In this document: piece by piece, positions 36,470 to 45,115 of the stretch
How positions within the stretch are numbered: position 1 is the first letter of the stretch
Layout of the letters: every line of letters begins with the position of its first letter
DNA from: Limnohabitans sp. 63ED37-2
GTDB lineage: Bacteria > Pseudomonadota > Gammaproteobacteria > Burkholderiales > Burkholderiaceae_C
Length of the DNA stretch: 64,000 nucleotides
Assembly (NCBI RefSeq): GCF_001412535.1
Contig: NZ_CP011774.1
Span: 1,855,501 to 1,919,500 of the forward strand
Reading direction: 5' to 3'
Program-made: the position numbers and the translations under genes
Notes under the pieces: generated by a model
What the model was told of the DNA's origin: nothing
Databases searched by the model: none
What the model saw: only the letters and a program-made list of their open reading frames with translations

Positions 36470-37183
36470 ATGAGCGACTTGTTGATCCAGGCCCAAGACC
36501 TGAACACCTATTACGGCGCGAGCCACATCCTGCGTGGCGTGAACTTTTCTGTCGGCCGAAGCGAGACGATTGGCCTCATGGGCCGCAACGGCATGGGCAA
36601 AAGCACCCTGCTCAAAACCCTCATGGGCATCGTGCCGCCGCGCACAGGCACGGTGGACATCAAGGGCCAACGCATGAATGGCCGCCCCACGTTTGAAGTG
36701 GCACAACTGGGCATCGCCTACGTGCCCGAAGGCCGGGGTATTTTCGGCAACCTGAGCGTGGTGGAAAACCTGCAAATGGCGGCCCGCCCGGGCACCCAGG
36801 GCCAACGCGAGTGGACCTATGAGCGCGTGCTCGAGACCTTCCCGCGCCTCAAAGAACGCCTGGGCCACGGCGGCCAGCAACTGTCGGGCGGCGAGCAGCA
36901 AATGCTCACCATCGGCCGGGCGCTCATGACCAACCCCGACGTGCTGATCTTGGACGAAGCCACCGAAGGCCTGGCCCCGCTGATCGCCCGCGACATCTGG
37001 CGCATCTGCAGCCTCATCAAAGACAGTGGCATCAGCTCCATCATCGTCGACAAGAACTGGAAACACGTCACCCAGATCACCGACCGCAACATCATCTTGG
37101 TCAAAGGTCAGGTGGTTTTCGAAGGCTCGTCACAAATCCTGTTGAATGACCCGAGCGTGCTGGAGCAGCATTTGGGCGTTTGA
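36470..37183 (+). CDS. ABC transporter ATP-binding protein (LivF type)
   Basis: A 237-residue ATPase with Walker A GRNGMGKSTLLKTLMG, signature LSGGEQQMLTIGRAL, Walker B VLILDEATEGLAP and switch VDKNWK, where most LivF proteins have an E/D-Q/K-N variant. YVPEGRGIFGNLSVVENL is the usual LivF sequence. The ATG at 36470 follows the LivG stop by one base. The gene ends five bases from the converging regulator. Confidence 0.93.
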   Translation: MSDLLIQAQDLNTYYGASHILRGVNFSVGRSETIGLMGRNGMGKSTLLKTLMGIVPPRTGTVDIKGQRMNGRPTFEVAQLGIAYVPEGRGIFGNLSVVENLQMAARPGTQGQREWTYERVLETFPRLKERLGHGGQQLSGGEQQMLTIGRALMTNPDVLILDEATEGLAPLIARDIWRICSLIKDSGISSIIVDKNWKHVTQITDRNIILVKGQVVFEGSSQILLNDPSVLEQHLGV

Positions 37184-37188
37184 TCGGC

Positions 37189-37959
37189 TCACAACAAAGG
37201 CCGCAACTCCCGCGCTGCCTCCAACAAGAGCGGCAGCCATTGGCGCTGCACGGCGGCGTCACTCAACTGCTCGGCGGTGCCCACCACATTGAGCGCGGCC
37301 AGCGTGCGGCCCTGCATGTTGCGCAGCGGCACCGCCAGCGCATGGATGCCCAGCTCGTGGCCATCGCGGGCAAGGCAGTGGTCCGCTTGCCGCACCTGCT
37401 CGATCAAGGCTTTGAAACGGGTGGCATTGACCTCGGTTTGTGGCGTGATGCGGGCCAGCTCGCGGCCCTTGAGCCAAGCAGCGAATTCGGCCTTGGGCAA
37501 GCTGGCCAGCAACACCCGCCCGGTGGAGGTGGCATGCGCGGGCAAGCGGGCACCCAGATGCAGGCCGTAGGCCAAGTGCCGCACAGGCTCGGCCACACCT
37601 GCGCTGCGGGCCACGATGACACATTCGTCCCCATCCCGCACCACCGCGCTGAAGGCCGCTTGGGTTTGTGCCGCCAAGCGGTTGAGCGTGGGCTGCAAGG
37701 TGCGCGGCAGGCGCGAAGTGGCCATGTAGCTGCCCGCCAAACGCAGCACCCGGGCCGATAGCCAGTAATGCGAGCCGTCGGTGTCCAGATAGCCCAGATC
37801 CGCCAGGGTGAGCAAATGCCGCCGCGCCGCCGCCCGTGTGATGCCCGTGCGCTGCGCGGCCAGCGTGGCGTTCAGGCGTTGGCGCTCGGTGTCAAAAGCC
37901 TCGAGCACGGCCAGCCCTTTGGCCAGACCTTCGATGTAATCTGCTTTGGCAATCGCCAT
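37189..37959 (-). CDS. pobR: IclR-family transcriptional regulator, PobR-like
   Basis: IclR proteins pair an N-terminal winged helix with a ligand-binding domain. Here the DNA-binding part covers residues 1-75 (LAKGLAVLEAFDTERQRLN, TRAAARRHLLTLADLGYLD). The effector domain follows (AAQTQAAFSAVVRDGDECVIVARS, HATSTGRVLLASLP, ELGIHALAVPLRNMQGRTLAALNVVG). Length of 256 is normal. It is divergent from pobA across 189 bases with operator-like repeats, the layout of PcaU/PobR-type IclR regulators that activate aromatic-acid genes with the substrate as effector. The exact effector is inferred from pobA. Confidence 0.85.
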   Translation of the reverse strand: MAIAKADYIEGLAKGLAVLEAFDTERQRLNATLAAQRTGITRAAARRHLLTLADLGYLDTDGSHYWLSARVLRLAGSYMATSRLPRTLQPTLNRLAAQTQAAFSAVVRDGDECVIVARSAGVAEPVRHLAYGLHLGARLPAHATSTGRVLLASLPKAEFAAWLKGRELARITPQTEVNATRFKALIEQVRQADHCLARDGHELGIHALAVPLRNMQGRTLAALNVVGTAEQLSDAAVQRQWLPLLLEAARELRPLL

Positions 37960-37994
37960 GGGGCTGCTTTCTGAGTTGGGCTCTTGAAGAATTG

Positions 37995-38072
37995 ACCTGA
38001 TTGCTCAGGTTTGACTTGGGTCATTTTGCGCGATCATCGCACAAATTCATCTTTCATCGTACAAACTTCATC
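37995..38072 (+). promoter_or_regulatory. operator-like repeats between pobR and pobA
   Basis: Three elements lie in the divergent gap: an inverted repeat ACCTGA-N4-TCAGGT (37995-38010); an imperfect palindrome TGCGCGAT-C-ATCGCACA (38027-38043); and a direct repeat, CATCGCACAAATTCATC (38035) and CATCGTACAAACTTCATC (38055), set 20 bases apart, about two helical turns. IclR activators of pob/pca genes bind repeats of this kind. Which is used cannot be told by eye. Confidence 0.6.
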
Positions 38073-38148
38073 ACCGCAGCCCGACACCCACATGCCCACC
38101 TCTTAAGCTTGCCAACATTGCATTGACCGACTTCAGGAGACACCCATT

Positions 38149-39342
38149 ATGAGCACCACCCGCACCCAAGTGGCCATTGTTGGCGCAGGCCCTTCTGGCT
38201 TGCTGCTGGGCCAATTGCTGTTCAAAGCGGGCATCGACGCCATCATCGTCGAGCGCCAAAGCCCCGACTACGTGCTCTCGCGCATCCGGGCGGGTGTGTT
38301 GGAGCAAGTGACCATGGACCTGCTGGATGAAGCGGGTGTGGGCCAGCGCATGCACAAAGAAGGTTTGGTGCACACGGGCTTTGACCTGTTGTTCAAAGGC
38401 GCACGCCACCGCATCGACATGGACCACCTCACAGGCGGCAAAAAAGTCATTGTGTATGGCCAAACCGAAGTCACCCGCGACCTGATGGACACCCGCCAAG
38501 CCGAAGGTCTGCCCACGGTCTACGAAGCAGGTAACGTGCAGGTGCACGACTTTGACAGCCAAAAACCCCGCGTGACCTACGAGAAAAATGGCCAACTGCA
38601 CACCATCGAGTGCGACTTCATCGCAGGCTGCGACGGCTTTCATGGTGTGTGCCGCGCCAGTGCCCCCAAAAACGCGATCAAAGAATACGAGAAGGTTTAC
38701 CCCTTCGGCTGGCTGGGCGTGTTGTCTGACACACCGCCCGTGCACCACGAGCTGATTTACGCCAACAGCACCCGCGGCTTTGCCTTGTGCTCACAGCGCA
38801 GCGCCACGCGCAGCCGCTACTACCTGCAGGTGCCCACCACCGACAAGGTCGAGCAGTGGTCGGACGACGCTTTCTGGGCCGAGTTGCGCAACCGTCTGGA
38901 CCCCGAAGCCCGCGAACATTTGGTGACGGGCCCGAGCATTGAAAAAAGCATCGCCCCACTGCGCAGCTTTGTGACCGAGCCGATGCGCTTTGGCCGCATG
39001 TTCTTGGCGGGCGACGCCGCGCACATCGTGCCGCCCACGGGCGCCAAAGGCCTGAACCTGGCCGCCACCGACGTCAAGTACCTGTCCACCGCATTCATCG
39101 AGTTTTATGCCGACCAAACCGAGGCGGGCATCGACGCGTATTCAGAGCGCTGCCTGCGCCGCGTTTGGCGTGCAGAGCGGTTCAGCTGGTGGTTCACCAG
39201 TTTGATGCACCATTTCCCAGAAAACGGCGACATCGGCCAGAAGTTCCAAGATGCAGAACTCGACTACCTGATCCACAGCGAAGCCGGCTCACGCACCATG
39301 GCAGAAAACTATGTGGGCTTGCCGCTGAATTTTGGCGAGTGA
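38149..39342 (+). CDS. pobA: 4-hydroxybenzoate 3-monooxygenase
   Basis: PobA hydroxylates 4-hydroxybenzoate to protocatechuate using NADPH, O2 and FAD. The 397-residue protein has the FAD dinucleotide motif VAIVGAGPSGLLLGQLL at the start, the substrate/NADPH region RIRAGVLEQVTMDLLDEAGVG, the DG motif GCDGFHGVCRAS and the second FAD motif MFLAGDAAHIVPPTGAKGLN. Length and motifs agree with known PobA. It has its own divergent regulator and follows the importer, so uptake and first oxidation of the substrate are encoded together. No protocatechuate-cleavage genes are in the window. Confidence 0.95.
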   Translation: MSTTRTQVAIVGAGPSGLLLGQLLFKAGIDAIIVERQSPDYVLSRIRAGVLEQVTMDLLDEAGVGQRMHKEGLVHTGFDLLFKGARHRIDMDHLTGGKKVIVYGQTEVTRDLMDTRQAEGLPTVYEAGNVQVHDFDSQKPRVTYEKNGQLHTIECDFIAGCDGFHGVCRASAPKNAIKEYEKVYPFGWLGVLSDTPPVHHELIYANSTRGFALCSQRSATRSRYYLQVPTTDKVEQWSDDAFWAELRNRLDPEAREHLVTGPSIEKSIAPLRSFVTEPMRFGRMFLAGDAAHIVPPTGAKGLNLAATDVKYLSTAFIEFYADQTEAGIDAYSERCLRRVWRAERFSWWFTSLMHHFPENGDIGQKFQDAELDYLIHSEAGSRTMAENYVGLPLNFGE

Positions 39343-39353
39343 GTTCGCGAGCC

Positions 39354-39992
39354 TCAGGCCGCTTGACGAGCCTTCCACGCCCCGAACATGGCGATCAGGC
39401 CCGGCACGATGATCAAGGCCCAGATGATTTTGGACAGGTGTTGCTGCACGATGGGCAGGTTGCCAAACAGGTAACCCACCAGCGTCAGGCCCACCACCCA
39501 GATGAAACCACCCACCACGTTGAACAGGGTGAACTTGCTGCGTGTCATCTCGGCCACACCCGCCACAAAGGGCACAAAGGTCCGGATAAATGGCATGAAC
39601 CTGGCCAAGATGATGGTGATGCCGCCGTATTTTTCGTAAAACGCATGGGCCTGGTCAAAGCCCCTTCGGCTGAAAAATCGGGACTCTTCCCACTGGAACA
39701 CCCGGGGGCCAAAGTAACGCCCGATCGTGTAGTTGGTCTGGTCGCCCAAAATGGCCGCAGCCAGCAACAAACCCATGACCAGTGGCAGGTTCATCAAGCC
39801 CGCCCCGCACATGGCACCCACGATGAAGAGCAGTGAGTCGCCCGGCAAAAACGGCATGACCACCACGCCGGTTTCCACAAAGATGATGAGAAACAGCAGC
39901 GCATACACCCAGGCCCCGTGCTGTGCCACAAAGGCCTCCAGATAACGGTCAACGTGGAGGATGAAATCAATGAGTTGCAAAAGAATGTCCAT
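39354..39992 (-). CDS. DedA family membrane protein
   Basis: A 212-residue inner-membrane protein with several hydrophobic helices. DedA landmarks are VETGVVVMPFLPGDSLLFIVGAM, ILGDQTNYTIGRYFGP, FYEKYGGITIILARFMPFIRTF and PFVAGVAEMTRSKF. Members act in membrane homeostasis and some flip the undecaprenyl-phosphate carrier. It converges with pobA (11 bases apart) and is divergent from mutL 52 bases away. Confidence 0.93.
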   Translation of the reverse strand: MDILLQLIDFILHVDRYLEAFVAQHGAWVYALLFLIIFVETGVVVMPFLPGDSLLFIVGAMCGAGLMNLPLVMGLLLAAAILGDQTNYTIGRYFGPRVFQWEESRFFSRRGFDQAHAFYEKYGGITIILARFMPFIRTFVPFVAGVAEMTRSKFTLFNVVGGFIWVVGLTLVGYLFGNLPIVQQHLSKIIWALIIVPGLIAMFGAWKARQAA

Positions 39993-40044
39993 CCCCCGAT
40001 TATCCCCGCCCCAAGCACCCCAGCTCAGCCCCTAAAATCGGGCA

Positions 40045-42048
40045 GTGAGCTTTGAAAAAACCCCGGCCCCCGCGCGCCGCCCCATCCGCGAACTCCCCGA
40101 TGAACTGATCAGCCAGATCGCCGCAGGCGAGGTGGTGGAGCGCCCCGCCTCTGTCGTGCGCGAGTTGGTGGACAACGCCATGGACGCGGGCGCACGCAGC
40201 ATCACGCTGCGCCTGATGGGCGGCGGCACACGGCTGATTTCGGTGGAAGACGACGGCGGCGGCATTGCCCCAGACGAGCTGGCCACGGCCCTCAAGCGCC
40301 ACGCCACCAGCAAGATCGGCAACCTGGATGAGCTCGAGTCGGTCATGACCATGGGCTTTCGGGGTGAGGCACTCGCCGCCATCAACTCGGTGTCCGAACT
40401 CACCCTGCTCTCGCGCATGGACGGCCAGGCCAACGCTTTTGCGCTGGACGGCCGCACCGGAGAAATTCGCCCCGCCGCCCGCGCCGTGGGCACCACGGTG
40501 GAGGTGAAAGAACTGTTTTTCTCGACGCCAGCCCGCCGCAAATTTTTGAAAAGCGACAGCACCGAGCTGGCGCACTGCATTGAAGCTGTGCGCCGCCACG
40601 CCTTGGCCCGCCCCGATGTGGGTTTTGCCATCTGGCACGAAGGCAAGCTGGTCGAACAGTGGCGCGTGCACCCCGGCGCTGCAGGCCTGGAACAACGACT
40701 GGCCGATGTGCTGGGCGAGGAGTTCGTGGCGCAATCTATCGCGGTGGAATACAACGCCGGGCCGCTCAAAGTGATGGGCCGCGCAGGGCTCCCCGACGCC
40801 GCCCGCTCTCGGCCCGACCACCAATTTGCTTATGTGAACGGCCGTTTTGTGCGCGACAAAGTGGTCATGCACGGCGCCCGCAGCGCTTACGAAGACGTGC
40901 TGCACGGCCACAAGCAACCCGCCTACGCCTTGTTCATGCAGATCGACCCGACGCTGGTTGATGTGAACGTGCACCCCACCAAGATCGAGGTGCGCTTCAG
41001 GGACAGCCGCGCCGTACACCAAACGGTGCGCCACGCACTCGAAAACGCCTTGGCCGCGCCCCGGTCGCATAACTTGTCTGATGATGCTGCGAACAGCGCC
41101 AACGAATTGGCGCTGAAAAACGGCACTGCCCCCAAAGCCTTGCCCGAATCGGCCGCATGGACCCAGGGCGGCATGGCGTTTGATCGCCCGGGCCCGTCCA
41201 GCTTCAGCGCCCCTGCCTACAAACCCGCCGATTTTTTGCGCCCCCGTGCCGATGGTGACCGCGCCATGGCAGACCTCAAGGCGCTGTGGAACCCACCCGA
41301 GCGCAACGAAGACCTGAGCGCACAAGAGCGCCCTGCGCCCGCTTGGCCAGAAGCTGCCCGCCAGCCCACGGCGCCCGCCGAAGCACCTGCCGAAACAAGG
41401 GCCAGCCCCACCGCCACATGGCCTGAGCCCGCCCGTTTGCCAGAAGGCGATTGGCCGCTGGGCCGCGCCATTGCGCAGTTGCACGGTGTCTACATCCTGG
41501 CCGAAAACAAACAAGGTCTGGTGGTGGTGGACATGCACGCCGCCCACGAGCGCATCGTTTACGAGCGCCTGAAAAACCAGCTCAACGCTGCCGATGGCGA
41601 AGGTCCCCGCATCACCAGCCAACCCCTGCTGATCCCGGCCACCTTTGCCGCCACCCCAACCGAAGTGGCCACCGCCGAGGCTTGCGCCGAGGCGTTGGAG
41701 CAACTCGGCTTGGAAATCTCACCCCTGTCGGCCAAAACCCTTGCTGTTCGTGCCGTGCCCACCAGCCTGGCCCAAGGCGATGCGGTGGAACTGGCCCGCA
41801 GCGTGCTGGCCGAGTTGGCCCAACACGATGCCAGCACGGTGGTGCAACGTGCCCAAAACGAGATCCTGGCGACCATGGCCTGTCACGGCGCGGTGCGTGC
41901 GAACCGCCGACTGACCCTGGACGAGATGAACGGCTTGCTGCGTCAAATGGAAGAGACCGAACGCTCCGACCAGTGCAACCACGGTCGCCCTACCTGGCGT
42001 CAGATGACGATGCGGGATCTGGATGCGCTGTTTTTGCGGGGTCGGTGA
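40045..42048 (+). CDS. mutL: DNA mismatch repair protein MutL
   Basis: MutL links mismatch recognition to strand processing. The N-terminal GHKL ATPase has PDELISQIAAGEVVERPASV, ELVDNAMDAGA and MGFRGEALAAI. The C-terminal domain carries DMHAAHERIVYE, close to the endonuclease motif DQHA-x2-E-x4-E with Met for Gln, plus ACHGAVRAN and CNHGRPT. That set suggests an endonuclease-type MutL rather than the E. coli non-nuclease type. A Pro/Ala-rich linker of about 100 residues joins the halves. The start is GTG at 40045 (VSFEKTPAPARRP). Confidence 0.95.
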   Translation: MSFEKTPAPARRPIRELPDELISQIAAGEVVERPASVVRELVDNAMDAGARSITLRLMGGGTRLISVEDDGGGIAPDELATALKRHATSKIGNLDELESVMTMGFRGEALAAINSVSELTLLSRMDGQANAFALDGRTGEIRPAARAVGTTVEVKELFFSTPARRKFLKSDSTELAHCIEAVRRHALARPDVGFAIWHEGKLVEQWRVHPGAAGLEQRLADVLGEEFVAQSIAVEYNAGPLKVMGRAGLPDAARSRPDHQFAYVNGRFVRDKVVMHGARSAYEDVLHGHKQPAYALFMQIDPTLVDVNVHPTKIEVRFRDSRAVHQTVRHALENALAAPRSHNLSDDAANSANELALKNGTAPKALPESAAWTQGGMAFDRPGPSSFSAPAYKPADFLRPRADGDRAMADLKALWNPPERNEDLSAQERPAPAWPEAARQPTAPAEAPAETRASPTATWPEPARLPEGDWPLGRAIAQLHGVYILAENKQGLVVVDMHAAHERIVYERLKNQLNAADGEGPRITSQPLLIPATFAATPTEVATAEACAEALEQLGLEISPLSAKTLAVRAVPTSLAQGDAVELARSVLAELAQHDASTVVQRAQNEILATMACHGAVRANRRLTLDEMNGLLRQMEETERSDQCNHGRPTWRQMTMRDLDALFLRGR

Positions 42049-42092
42049 TGTCAGGGCAAACTGTCACTCGAGCTCTTTGGTGCCTTGAATCC

Positions 42093-42178
42093 GAGCCAGG
42101 TGAGCCCGCCGCGCGGTCTCGCTCATACTCGCTTCGCTCGCCAAATCGCGAGCTCCGCGCGGCGGGCTCCCCTGGCTC
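42093..42178 (-). repeat. hairpin element A (shared-loop family)
   Basis: The arms are GAGCCAGG-t-GAGCCCGCCGCGCGG (42093-42116) and its near-perfect reverse complement (42155-42178). An inner CTCGC/GCGAG stem encloses the shared 25-nt loop, which on the minus strand reads GATTTGGCGAG then CGAAGCGAGTATGA. A small AG/A bulge sits between the outer and inner stems. No reading frame is visible. The arms share no sequence with elements B and C. Confidence 0.85.
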
Positions 42179-42230
42179 TGCCTCTGTGGTGAAGCGCTCT
42201 AAAACACTGGCAACTTTGAATAACCACCCA

Positions 42231-42316
42231 GCGCTGGGCGGGGCCGGTGTGCGGACTGCCCGATTTGGCGAGCGAAGCGAGTATGAGGGCAGCCGTACAC
42301 CGGCCTCGCCCAGCGC
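42231..42316 (+). repeat. hairpin element B (shared-loop family)
   Basis: GCGCTGGGCG (42231-42240) pairs with CGCCCAGCGC (42307-42316), GGCCGGTGT (42242-42250) with ACACCGGCC (42297-42305), CGG (42252-42254) with CCG (42293-42295), and CTGCCC (42256-42261) with GGGCAG (42287-42292). A255 is bulged, and two G.T pairs interrupt the stem. The loop (42262-42286) is identical to those of A and C. Confidence 0.87.
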
Positions 42317-42344
42317 GTTCCTCGAAGTAACCCGCAGAAACGCA

Positions 42345-42436
42345 GAGCCTCCGTCGGGGGGCAGTGCCCGGACCGCCCGATTTGGCGAGCGAAGCGAGTA
42401 TGAGGGCGGCCGGGCACTGCCACCCGACGCAGGCTC
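42345..42436 (+). repeat. hairpin element C (shared-loop family)
   Basis: GAGCCT (42345-42350) pairs with AGGCTC (42431-42436), CGTCGGG (42352-42358) with CCCGACG (42423-42429), GGCAGTGCCCGG (42360-42371) with CCGGGCACTGCC (42410-42421), and CCGCCC (42373-42378) with GGGCGG (42404-42409). A372 is bulged six pairs below the loop, exactly as in B. The loop is 42379-42403. Together A, B and C fill most of the 409-base gap between mutL and the efflux gene. Confidence 0.87.
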
Positions 42437-42457
42437 GGATTAAAGCGAAATAACAGC

Positions 42458-43672
42458 ATGTCGCCCAAACTCATCGTCCTGCTCCTGGCCCTGCTGCTCG
42501 GACTGCAACCCGTCACCACCGACCTGTATCTGCCCGCCCTGCCCGCCATCACCGAAGGCTTCGGGGCGAGCATGGGTCAGGCCCAACTCACCCTCACGGC
42601 CCTGCTGCTCGCCTTTGGCCTGTCCCAACTGGTCTGGGGCCCACTGTCGGACCGCTTTGGCCGCAAACCCATCTTGTTGTGGGGCATGGGCGCTTATGTG
42701 CTGGCCTCGATCGCCTGCGCCTTTGCGCCCAACATGACCTGGCTGGTGGCAGGCCGCGCCCTGCAAGGCGTGGCCATGGGTGCGGGTGTCATGGCCGCAC
42801 GCGCCGTGGTGCGCGACCTGTATGCCCCGGCTCAAGGGGCCACGGTCATGTCACAAGCCCTCACGGGCTTGGGCATCATCGCCTGCACCTGTGCGCCCAT
42901 TGGCGGCATCTTGACCGATGCTTTGGGCTGGCGGGTGGCCCTGTTGATGCTGGCCGTGTTTGGGTCCATCACCTTCGGCCTGCTGCTGTGGCGCTTTGAG
43001 GAAACCCTGGCCCGACCCAACCCGCACGCCCTGCACTTGCGCAGCCTGCTGCGGGCCAACTGGTTCATCTTGCGCCACCCCACCTTCCGCGCCTGGAACG
43101 CGCTGTCCACCGGCTCCTACATGGGCTTGTTCACGTTTTTGGCCTGTTCGGCTTTTGTCTTCACGCGCAGCATGGACTACAGCAAAACAGCCTACGGTTT
43201 TTTCATGCTCAGCATGTCGCTGTCCTACATCGTGGGCACCTTCTGGTGCCGTTGGATGCTGCGCCGCACCAGCGTGCACCGCGCGGTGGCCGTGGCGGCC
43301 ATCTTGACCTTGTCGGGCGGCATCAGCATGGCCGCTCTGGCCTATGCAGGCCAAGGCCAGGACTGGTACGGCGCGGCCAGCGTCATGGGGCCGGTTTACC
43401 TCTTCATGCTGGGCCACGGCGTGCACCAGTCCTGTGGGCAAAGCGGCGCGGTCGCGCCCTTCCCCGAGAAGGCCGGGACGGCCTCGGCACTCAACGGCTT
43501 TTTGATGATGCTGGGTGCATTTTTCATGGGCAGCTGGCTGGGCACACAAATGCACGAGCCGGTCTTTGCGCTGGCCCACGGCCTGTTGCTGTGGAGCGTG
43601 GTCATTGCCCTGGTGGCCTGGACCCTGGTGCAGCGCCACGGACGCGCAGCGCCCCTGCCCGCCCGCGCCTAA
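42458..43672 (+). CDS. Bcr/CflA-type multidrug efflux transporter (MFS)
   Basis: A 404-residue major facilitator with twelve predicted helices. The Bcr/CflA start is clear: LLGLQPVTTDLYLPALPAI (conserved D in the first helix), then the MFS motif WGPLSDRFGRKPILLWG, and GRALQGVAMGAGVMAARAVVRDLY. Members export drugs and small metabolites such as peptides or amino acids by proton exchange. The ATG at 42458 follows GCGAAATAACAGC with only a weak ribosome site. miaA starts ten bases after its stop. Confidence 0.9.
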   Translation: MSPKLIVLLLALLLGLQPVTTDLYLPALPAITEGFGASMGQAQLTLTALLLAFGLSQLVWGPLSDRFGRKPILLWGMGAYVLASIACAFAPNMTWLVAGRALQGVAMGAGVMAARAVVRDLYAPAQGATVMSQALTGLGIIACTCAPIGGILTDALGWRVALLMLAVFGSITFGLLLWRFEETLARPNPHALHLRSLLRANWFILRHPTFRAWNALSTGSYMGLFTFLACSAFVFTRSMDYSKTAYGFFMLSMSLSYIVGTFWCRWMLRRTSVHRAVAVAAILTLSGGISMAALAYAGQGQDWYGAASVMGPVYLFMLGHGVHQSCGQSGAVAPFPEKAGTASALNGFLMMLGAFFMGSWLGTQMHEPVFALAHGLLLWSVVIALVAWTLVQRHGRAAPLPARA

Positions 43673-43682
43673 ATTGCCCGCC

Positions 43683-44666
43683 ATGAACACCCCAGCATCC
43701 ACCCCCGCCAGCGCCCAGCCCAACCGACCGGTCGATGCCATTGCGCTGGTCGGCCCCACGGCCAGCGGCAAGACGGCGGCGGCCTTGGCTTTGGCGCAGC
43801 AGTTACAAAGCCAAGGCGGTGCAGAAATCATCAGCATCGACTCGGCCTTGGTTTACCGGGGCATGGACATTGGCACCGCCAAACCCAGCCGCGAAGAGCT
43901 GGCCGCCGTGCCCCACCACCTGATCGACACGCTGGACCCCCTGCAAAGCTACAGCGCTGCCGAATTTTCCAAAGACGCCACCCGGCTCATCCACGACATC
44001 CGCGCCCGCGGCAAAACCCCGCTGCTGGTGGGCGGCACCATGCTGTACCTCAAGGCGCTGCTCGAAGGTCTGAACGACATCCCTGCCGCCAACCCCGAGA
44101 TCCGCGCCCAAATACAAGAAGAAGCCGAGCGCATCGGCTGGCCCGCCTTGCACGCGCGGCTGGCCCAAGTCGACCCGCAGACGGCCGCCCGCCTGGCCCC
44201 CGGCGACAGCCAACGCATTGGCCGGGCCCTGGAAGTCTGGACCGCCACGGGCCAAACCCTCACATCCTTTCACCAAAGCGCCAAAGCCCAGGCCCCCGAC
44301 TGGCACATCCCGGTCATCAATCTGGAGCCCACCGATCGCGCATGGCTGCACCAACGCATCGCCCTGCGCTTTGAGCAGATGATGGCCGCTGGCTTTATGG
44401 ACGAAGTCAAAGCCCTGCGTGCACGCGGCGACCTACACCCCGACCTGCCATCCATGCGCTGCGTGGGTTACCGCCAGGCTTGGGAAGGGCTCGATAGCCA
44501 CTGGCCCGAAGCAGACATCTTGGAGCGCGGCATCTTTGCCACGCGCCAACTGGCCAAGCGGCAAATCACCTGGCTGCGCAGCATGCCCGATCGCGTGGTG
44601 GTGGCGGCCGATGCGCCCGATGCCCTGCAGCAAGTCCTGCAGGCCGCCGCAACCCACTGGCGCTAA
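43683..44666 (+). CDS. miaA: tRNA dimethylallyltransferase
   Basis: MiaA adds a dimethylallyl group to A37 of tRNAs reading UNN codons. The P-loop is VGPTASGKTAAALALAQ, followed by IISIDSALVYRGMDIGTAKP, HHLIDTLDPLQSYSAAEF and GGTMLYLKALLEGLNDIP. The 327 residues are the usual length. The ATG at 43683 begins a short Pro/Ala/Thr-rich leader before the P-loop; longer in-frame reading would overlap the efflux gene and is rejected. Its stop overlaps the converging arfB by four bases. Confidence 0.95.
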   Translation: MNTPASTPASAQPNRPVDAIALVGPTASGKTAAALALAQQLQSQGGAEIISIDSALVYRGMDIGTAKPSREELAAVPHHLIDTLDPLQSYSAAEFSKDATRLIHDIRARGKTPLLVGGTMLYLKALLEGLNDIPAANPEIRAQIQEEAERIGWPALHARLAQVDPQTAARLAPGDSQRIGRALEVWTATGQTLTSFHQSAKAQAPDWHIPVINLEPTDRAWLHQRIALRFEQMMAAGFMDEVKALRARGDLHPDLPSMRCVGYRQAWEGLDSHWPEADILERGIFATRQLAKRQITWLRSMPDRVVVAADAPDALQQVLQAAATHWR

Positions 44667-45070
44667 TCACCGGTGTCTTTGCGCCGACCGCTTTTGATCT
44701 TGGCCTGCATCGCCTTGCCCTCCAACCGCCTTTGCACCGAGCCATAGGTGGGCTTGGTGGCCTTGCGGGGTTTGGGGGGCTTGGCGTACAGGTCCAAGGT
44801 TTCGTAAAGCCTGGCCCAAGCGTCCACCCGGTTGGCCTCTTGTGTGCGGTGTTTTTGCGCTTTCAGAATGAAAACACCCTCCAAGGTCAGGCGGCTGTCG
44901 CCCGACTGAAGCCACCGCTGCTTCACGTCGTCGGGCAAGGCGGAGCCCGCCACATCAAAGCGCAGCTGAATCGCGCTGGAGACCTTGTTGACGTTTTGCC
45001 CGCCCGGGCCTTGCGCCCGAATGGCACTGAGCTCGACTTCGGCGTCGTCGATGTGCAGGGCGTGTTTCAT
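44663..45070 (-). CDS. arfB: ribosome rescue factor ArfB (peptidyl-tRNA hydrolase)
   Basis: ArfB releases peptides from ribosomes stalled at the end of truncated mRNA. The catalytic GGQ motif lies in AIRAQGPGGQNVNKVSSAIQ, and the basic tail (PKPRKATKPTYGSVQRRLEG, KIKSGRRKD) is the part that enters the empty mRNA channel. The ATG at 45070 (MKHALHI) is chosen; a TTG-led extension is rejected. Length of 135 fits the family. Confidence 0.93.
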   Translation of the reverse strand: MKHALHIDDAEVELSAIRAQGPGGQNVNKVSSAIQLRFDVAGSALPDDVKQRWLQSGDSRLTLEGVFILKAQKHRTQEANRVDAWARLYETLDLYAKPPKPRKATKPTYGSVQRRLEGKAMQAKIKSGRRKDTGD

Positions 45071-45115
45071 GGTGGTGGCCTGTGGGTGCCCGGTTGCGGT
45101 CAAAGGCCACAGTGC

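Noticed and set aside
42093..42436. Integron attC sites
   Set aside because: Long imperfect hairpins with bulged bases recall attC, but the core GTTRRRY/RYYYAAC boxes are not found in common flanks and there are no cassette genes.
42093..42436. Ordinary rho-independent terminators after mutL
   Set aside because: No T-run follows any of the stems, and three tandem copies with a conserved 25-nt loop are not expected of terminators.
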